Of a stretch of 16,787 nucleotides of DNA, positions 13,604 to 16,787 are shown piece by piece. The DNA is from Pseudomonadota bacterium (GTDB lineage Bacteria > Pseudomonadota > Alphaproteobacteria > Rhizobiales > Devosiaceae): contig JAEYYP010000313.1 in assembly GCA_023428425.1 (NCBI GenBank), positions 1 to 16,787 on the forward strand, in the 5' to 3' direction. The translations under genes and the position numbers were made by a program. The stretch's first letter is position 1. Each line of letters starts with the position of its first letter. Below the pieces are notes generated by a model. The model saw only the letters and a program-made list of their open reading frames with translations, was not told where the DNA came from and did no database searches.

Positions 13604-14401
13604 TCAATGCAGGATCTGGCTCAGGAAGAGCTGGGTGCGCTCGTGCTGCGGGTTGGAGAAGAACTCGTCCGGCGCGTTCTGCTCGATGATCTGCCCCTGG
13701 TCCATGAAGATCACGCGGTTGGCCACCTGCCGAGCGAAGCCCATTTCGTGGGTGACGCAGAGCATCGTCATGCCTTCCTCGGCGAGGCTGATCATCACCT
13801 CGAGCACTTCCTTCACCATCTCAGGATCAAGGGCGGAGGTGGGCTCGTCGAACAGCATGATCTGCGGGTTCATGCAGAGCGAGCGGGCGATGGCGACGCG
13901 CTGCTGCTGGCCACCCGAGAGCTGGCCCGGGAACTTGTTGGCCTGTTCAGGAATGCGAACCCGCTCGAGGTATTTCATCGCAGTCGCCTCGGCCTCGGCC
14001 TTGGGGATACCGCGCACCCAGATCGGCGCCAGCGTCAGGTTCTGCAGGATGGTGAGGTGCGGGAACAGGTTGAAGTGCTGGAATACCATCCCGACCTCGC
14101 GCCGCACCTCATCGACCCGCTTGAGGTCGGAGGTCAGCTCGGTGCCGTTGACGATGATCTGGCCCTGCTGATGCTCCTCGAGGCGGTTGATGCAGCGGAT
14201 CAGCGTCGACTTGCCGGAACCCGACGGCCCTGCGATGACGATACGCTCGCCCTTCATCACCTTGAGGTTGATGTCGCGCAGCACGTGGAAATCGCCGTAC
14301 CACTTGTTCATGCCGATGATTTCAACGGCAACCTCGGTCTGGCTGACCGACATCTGCGAACGGTTGATGTCCCGGCCTGCGGCCGACATTTCAGTGGTCA
14401 T
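13604..14401 (-). CDS. aapP: General L-amino acid ABC transporter ATP-binding protein
   Basis: A 265-residue cytoplasmic ATPase that powers the amino acid importer. All ABC motifs are intact: Walker A GPSGSGKST (58-66), Q-loop Gln108 (VFQHFNLFPH), signature LSGGQQQR (161-168), Walker B IMLFDEP (181-187) and H-loop His219 (VTHEMGF). The sequence is the polar amino acid (GlnQ/AapP) subfamily. The first ATG is supported by AGAGGT eight bases upstream; about 25 residues precede the core domain, as is common in AapP. It follows the permease M gene by five bases. Confidence 0.95.
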   Translation of the reverse strand: MTTEMSAAGRDINRSQMSVSQTEVAVEIIGMNKWYGDFHVLRDINLKVMKGERIVIAGPSGSGKSTLIRCINRLEEHQQGQIIVNGTELTSDLKRVDEVRREVGMVFQHFNLFPHLTILQNLTLAPIWVRGIPKAEAEATAMKYLERVRIPEQANKFPGQLSGGQQQRVAIARSLCMNPQIMLFDEPTSALDPEMVKEVLEVMISLAEEGMTMLCVTHEMGFARQVANRVIFMDQGQIIEQNAPDEFFSNPQHERTQLFLSQILH

Positions 14402-14406
14402 TGACT

Positions 14407-15525
14407 TTACCTCTTGTGGCCGGTGTTGAGCCGGCGCTCCATGAACATCGAGTAGCGCGACATGGAGAAACAGAAGACCCAGTAGATGATGGCGGCGAAG
14501 ATGTAGCCGGTGACCGCCTGGTTCGGCGCGAACCAGTTGGTGTCCGACGTGCCGGCCTGGATGGTGTTCAGCAGATCGAAGATGCCGACGATCGACACCA
14601 GCGAGGTATCCTTGAACAGGGCGATGAAGATGTTCACGATACCGGGGATCACGTGCTTCAGCGCCTGGGGCAGCACGATGAAGCCCATGCGCTGCCAGTA
14701 GCCTAGCCCGAGCGACGCGCCAGCCTCGTACTGCCCCCGCGGGATGGCCTGGAGGCCGCCACGGATCACTTCAGCCATGTAGGCCGATGCGAAGAGGGTA
14801 ACGCCGACCAGTGCGCGCAGCAGTTTGTCGATTGAAGTGCCCTGCGGCAGGAACAGCGGCAGCATGATCGAGGCCATGAACAGCACCGTGATCAGCGGCA
14901 CCGCGCGCCACAACTCGATGAAGGCGATGCAGAGCGTCTTGATCACCGGCAGGTTGGACTGCCGGCCGAGGGCCAGCAGGATGCCCAGTGGCAACGAGCC
15001 GAGAATAGCGACGTATGAGATGATCAGCGTGACCAGCAGGCCACCCCACTGGTCCGTGGGAACGGGACGGAGCCCGAACGAGCCGCCCGAGAGCAGCACC
15101 ACGGTGACGATGGGCAACGCCACGAAGAACAGCAGCGCATTGATGACCTTGAACGGCGCCTTGGGCATCGCCAGCGGTACGATCAGGATGGCGCCGAGGG
15201 CAAACACGACGTTCGGCCGCCAGTACTCATCCATCGGGTAGAAGCCGTAGATGAAGAAGTTTATCCGGGCCCCGATATAGGCCCAGCATGCGCCGGCCTC
15301 GATGGCGCGGCATTCCTCCACCGTTCCTCCCGGCCAGACCGCCTTGGTGAGCAGGAACTCGACCAGCACCGGAACGGACCAGACGAGGAAGAGCGCCGCC
15401 GCGATGGTGAGGAGGGTATCCGTGGGGGTGGCGAACAGGTTGGTGCGGAACCAATGGAGGGTACCGACCGATTGACGGGGCGGCGGCAGGGCCGGCGCCA
15501 TTTCAGTGCGAACTTGTGCGGTCAT
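14407..15525 (-). CDS. aapM: General L-amino acid ABC transporter permease, AapM-like
   Basis: A 372-residue inner membrane protein forming the translocation pore with its partner permease. The C-terminal half holds the His/Glu/Gln/Arg/opine permease domain (about 160-365) with the EAA loop YEAGASLGLGYWQRMGFIVLPQA (266-288) that docks the ATPase. The first half contains extra hydrophobic segments (about 35-60 and 105-145) and a loop with two cysteines (72, 80), an extension typical of AapM/BztC proteins that are longer than usual 220-residue permeases. The ATG lies seven bases after the permease Q stop, with GGTGAGGG upstream, so the genes are coupled. Confidence 0.93.
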   Translation of the reverse strand: MTAQVRTEMAPALPPPRQSVGTLHWFRTNLFATPTDTLLTIAAALFLVWSVPVLVEFLLTKAVWPGGTVEECRAIEAGACWAYIGARINFFIYGFYPMDEYWRPNVVFALGAILIVPLAMPKAPFKVINALLFFVALPIVTVVLLSGGSFGLRPVPTDQWGGLLVTLIISYVAILGSLPLGILLALGRQSNLPVIKTLCIAFIELWRAVPLITVLFMASIMLPLFLPQGTSIDKLLRALVGVTLFASAYMAEVIRGGLQAIPRGQYEAGASLGLGYWQRMGFIVLPQALKHVIPGIVNIFIALFKDTSLVSIVGIFDLLNTIQAGTSDTNWFAPNQAVTGYIFAAIIYWVFCFSMSRYSMFMERRLNTGHKR

Positions 15526-15532
15526 GACGCCC

Positions 15533-16723
15533 TCACCTTTCCACCAGCGCCACGCGGGCGTTGTACCAGTTCATGATCGCCGAGGTGAGCAGCGACAGGG
15601 TGAGGTAGACGGCCATGGTCATGGCAATAATCTCGATGGCGCGACCCGTCTGGTTCAGCGCCGTGCCGGAGAACACGTTCACCAGTTCCGGGTAGCCGAT
15701 GGCAGCGCCCAAGGACGAGTTCTTGGTGAGGTTGAGATACTGGCTAGTCAGCGGCGGAACGATCACCCGCATCGCCTGCGGCACGATGACGAGGCGCAGC
15801 CGGTCGTTTTCCTTGAGACCCAGGGACTGGGCGGCCTCGGTCTGGCCATGGCTGACCGCGAGGATTCCTGAACGCACCGTCTCGGCGATGAAGGCAGCAG
15901 TGTAGATGACGAGGCCGAAGGCAAGGGCCACGAACTCCGGCGGCAGCGCCACACCACCCTTGAAGTTGAAGCGCTCCAGCACGGGTGGCTCGAAGGTCAC
16001 GTGGGCACCGGAGACAAGCCAGACGAGGGCGACCAGCGCGATGGTCAGGCCCAGGCCGGACAGGAAGACGGGAAAGCGACGACCGGTCTTGTCGAGCCGC
16101 GCCTTGGCCCATTGCCGCAGCACGATCCAGCCGACGAGGCCGATAACGAGCGCCAGCCAGACCCAGCTGAAGGCGTCATCGGGAATCGGCTTGGGCAGGA
16201 ACAAGCCGCGCTGGTTTATGAAGATGTCGTAGGGCAGCGCCAGCGAGTTGCGGACAGCCGGCATCGCCTTGAGCACGGCGAAATACCAGAAGAACAGCTG
16301 GAGCAGCAGCGGGATGTTGCGGATCGTCTCGATGTAGACGGTCGCGAGCCGCGCGATCAGGAAGTTGGAGCTGAGCCGCGCGATACCGAGGGCAAAACCG
16401 AGGATGGTCGCCAGCACGATACCGATGGCAGCCACGAGCATGGTGTTGGTGAGGCCGACGAGAAACGCTTCCCAGTAATAGGAGGCGCGGCTCCACGGGA
16501 ACAGCGAGAAGCTGATATCGAAGCCAGCTGTCTTGCCTAGGAAATCGAAGCCCGATGTCTTGTTCTGCGCCTGGAGGTTGGCGGCGGTGTTGTTGATGAT
16601 CCAAGTGATGAACAACACGACCGAGACCGCCACCACGATCTGGTAGAAGATGCCGCGGACGACGGGGTCGTTGAGCGAAAAGCGTCGAGCTGGCGCCGGT
16701 CGCGCCGTGTCGATTGAGGCCAT
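15533..16723 (-). CDS. aapQ: General L-amino acid ABC transporter permease, AapQ-like
   Basis: A 396-residue inner membrane permease, the first gene of the visible Q-M-P set. A first helix (about 25-43) precedes a periplasmic segment; the permease domain begins near ALFVGL-like residues 86-92 and is split by a central insertion with two more hydrophobic segments (about 185-202 and 220-238), as in AapQ/BztB. The EAA loop is EAAQSLGLKENDRLRLVIVP (296-315), followed by QA. ETIRNIPLLLQLFFWY (132-147) is characteristic of the family. The ATG is preceded by GGGGAG at 11 bases, a slightly long spacing. The usual upstream partner aapJ would lie beyond the right edge. Confidence 0.94.
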   Translation of the reverse strand: MASIDTARPAPARRFSLNDPVVRGIFYQIVVAVSVVLFITWIINNTAANLQAQNKTSGFDFLGKTAGFDISFSLFPWSRASYYWEAFLVGLTNTMLVAAIGIVLATILGFALGIARLSSNFLIARLATVYIETIRNIPLLLQLFFWYFAVLKAMPAVRNSLALPYDIFINQRGLFLPKPIPDDAFSWVWLALVIGLVGWIVLRQWAKARLDKTGRRFPVFLSGLGLTIALVALVWLVSGAHVTFEPPVLERFNFKGGVALPPEFVALAFGLVIYTAAFIAETVRSGILAVSHGQTEAAQSLGLKENDRLRLVIVPQAMRVIVPPLTSQYLNLTKNSSLGAAIGYPELVNVFSGTALNQTGRAIEIIAMTMAVYLTLSLLTSAIMNWYNARVALVER

Positions 16724-16787
16724 GGAGGGCGTATCTCCCCTGCCCAGGAGAAAAGATCAGGTCCGGTGCGCTGCGCCCAGCCCCCGG
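16724..16787 (-). other. Leader region of the permease Q gene
   Basis: This 64-base stretch holds the Q-gene ribosome site (GGGGAG at 16735-16740) and, on the minus strand, a GC-rich self-complementary segment around GCGC-A-GCGC (about 16768-16776) followed by ATCTTTTCTCC. It could be the intercistronic structure often found between an aap-type binding-protein gene and its permeases, but the window ends too soon to decide. Confidence 0.3.

Noticed and set aside
12672..14171. 499-residue plus-strand open frame across the transporter genes
   Set aside because: It lies antisense to the AapJ-like and ATPase genes, spans their gap and has low-complexity Arg/Gly/Ala composition with no motif; it is a by-product of high GC.

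Overview
The window is a GC-rich, densely packed stretch of bacterial chromosome that reads as an alphaproteobacterium, most likely Hyphomicrobiales (rhizobia/Devosia-like; the genus cannot be fixed from this sequence). The pointers are an Aap-type general L-amino acid ABC transporter, a CysD plus fused CysN-CysC sulfate activation pair, a cysteine synthase of the 'EGTAGNTG' class common in this group, a PCMT-like gene of the alphaproteobacterial type, and high G/C at third codon positions. I see no insertion sequence, phage gene, CRISPR array or rRNA. Most genes are conserved housekeeping or metabolic genes; the less ordinary material is a few secreted proteins, one tiny membrane subunit and several regulatory-looking inverted repeats.

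Layout. 1-590 (minus): 5' part of a PCMT-like methyltransferase gene running off the left edge, with tRNA-Cys(GCA) upstream of it. 662-1424 (plus): a MobA-like nucleotidyltransferase gene, then tRNA-Asn(GTT) with encoded CCA. 1536-1790 (minus): a small YdeI/OmpD-associated-domain protein, divergent from the next operon. 1953-4469 (plus): a cytochrome bd-type quinol oxidase operon of the short-Q-loop (CIO-like) class, with overlapping subunit I and II genes and a 35-residue DUF2474-like third subunit, followed by a possible terminator. 4598-4945 (plus): a small secreted four-cysteine protein of unknown function. 5006-6535 (minus): an exported protein with a peptidoglycan-binding-like N-terminus, a ClpP-like (COG3904-type) central domain and a SPOR-like C-terminus. 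6613-9446 (minus): cysD-cysNC, making APS and then PAPS from sulfate. 9641-11011 (plus): a CPD-type photolyase. 11166-12218 (plus): a cysteine synthase. 12462-16723 (minus): an amino acid ABC transporter in the transcribed order permease Q, permease M, ATPase P, binding protein J.

How the parts work together. The cysD/cysNC pair and the cysteine synthase are the entry and exit of assimilatory sulfate reduction; the reductases between them (cysH, cysI/J) are not in the window, and a photolyase gene sits between the two. In the transporter the binding-protein gene is last and seems to have its own transcription unit: a strong hairpin after the ATPase gene is followed by a near-consensus promoter (TTGACC-N16-CATAAT on the minus strand) and a TTG start with a good Shine-Dalgarno sequence, so the longer GTG-started reading of this gene is probably wrong. 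Other corrected starts are the four-cysteine protein (ATG at 4598 instead of an upstream TTG) and cysD (ATG at 9446 instead of an upstream TTG).

All functional statements rest on reading motifs by eye and remembered family features; no database search was run. Promoters, operators and terminators are pattern-based candidates.
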